A stretch of 64,000 nt of DNA from Siphonodentalium dalli (Eukaryota > Mollusca > Scaphopoda > Gadilida > Siphonodentaliidae), in NCBI GenBank assembly GCA_032622095.1, contig CP136068.1, positions 60,348,025 through 60,412,024 of the forward strand, in the 5' to 3' direction. The translations under genes were made by a program, and so were the position numbers. A model generated the notes under the pieces. The model saw only the letters and a program-made list of their open reading frames with translations, ran no database searches and was not told where the DNA came from. Below, piece after piece: positions 63,669 to 64,000 of this stretch (the first letter of the stretch is position 1; every line of letters starts with the position of its first letter).

Positions 63669-64000
63669 GTGAAAAATGGTCGTTTTTCAGATTTCTGCTC
63701 TGAAACAAGTCCCGTGCTTATTATGCCCATGAAACAAATTGGAGACATAAAGCACGCGATACGACAGCTTATTTGGCGCCGGAGCCGTCCAATAAAATTA
63801 CAAATTAACCCCTCTGATGCTATTTCTGCTTCTCGTTGTAGAACCGAAAATTACCATTTTCGACATATTTTTGGGCCCAATGGTGTCCCTTTAATGAATG
63901 TGAGACCATATTTGTTGGCGTCCGACATCCTAGATGAACGACAAGGCAGATTTGTCGGGTTTTGGGCACGACATGAGAGTAAAGCGTGACGTCAGATGGA
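63669..64000 (+). repeat. Partial monomer at the window edge
   Basis: First 332 bases of a body. It contains one extra T (run at 63960-63963), which breaks the open frame that is intact in the other copies. Confidence 0.95.

Larger units (their letters stand above)
7006..64000 (+). repeat. Macrosatellite array of 1332-bp and 877-bp monomers
   Basis: 48 complete head-to-tail monomers, near-identical by eye with usually zero to three differences each, plus a leading cassette (7006-7467) and a partial copy at the right edge. Counting from GTGAAAAATGG, monomers begin at 7468, 8800, 10131 and then every 1332 bases to 24783, after which lengths mix. 31 are long and 17 short. Two length exceptions are single-base: 1331 for the copy at 8800 (C4 not C5 in the cassette) and 878 for the copy at 31410 (extra T near 32070). 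All are in the same orientation. No rRNA, histone, snRNA or tRNA sequence is recognisable. The right end lies outside the window. Confidence 0.98.

Noticed and set aside
7006-64000. Tandem gene cluster (rDNA, histone, 5S or snRNA type)
   Set aside because: No rRNA, histone, 5S or snRNA sequence is recognisable in the monomer, and no plausible ATG-initiated conserved gene is present.
7006-64000. CRISPR or bacterial integron-like repeat
   Set aside because: Units are over 800 bases, in a eukaryotic context, with no short repeat-spacer alternation and no associated genes.

Overview
The window is eukaryotic, most likely from a marine invertebrate and perhaps a mollusc. The guess rests on AT-rich DNA, dispersed AGGTCA/TGACCT repeats and a decayed copy of a large protein family (HEEADTR and TGSDTTSDFAGRGKK motifs, C-terminal cysteine cluster) that I recall as abundant in mollusc, cnidarian and lancelet genomes. 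I see no operons, ribosome binding sites, rRNA, tRNA or CRISPR arrays. The species assignment is inference.

Left flank, 1-7005. It opens with a 16-bp minisatellite (1-82) and about 600 bp without a gene. Next come four copies of a diverged 130-bp repeat (691-1202). A compact intronless candidate gene of 103 codons follows (TATA 1455, ATG 1523, stop 1834, AATAAA 1912). The minus strand of 2491-5898 carries one decayed copy of the large family, broken by frameshifts, two internal stops and an internal deletion. Two of the breaks are at homopolymers and could be base-calling errors. From 5899 to 7005 there is no gene, only short motifs.

Satellite array, 7006-64000. About 57 kb (89% of the window) is a head-to-tail array still running at the right edge. 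It has 48 complete monomers plus a leading cassette and a trailing partial copy. There are two monomer lengths: 31 long (1332 bp) and 17 short (877 bp). They differ only by a 455-bp segment: a 451-bp cassette with perfect 18-bp terminal inverted repeats plus one extra TATA. All 17 short monomers carry the same intact 10-bp palindrome CACTATAGTG at the matching point. This is the signature of a MITE-like non-autonomous DNA transposon inserted into a palindromic target, or of its precise loss. The first 13 monomers are all long. From 24783 on, long and short monomers alternate in a partly periodic pattern (three short, two long), and shared point variants follow it, so there is a higher-order repeat structure. 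The left edge of the array falls within a few bases of the cassette end.

The monomers look non-coding. The open frames in them lack ATG starts, cross the cassette junction or vary without regard to codons. Each 877-bp body does carry a CRE-like site, opposed poly(A) signals, a strong TATA box, an 11-bp direct repeat and hairpins. The most interesting object here is this macrosatellite with its transposon-like presence/absence cassette.
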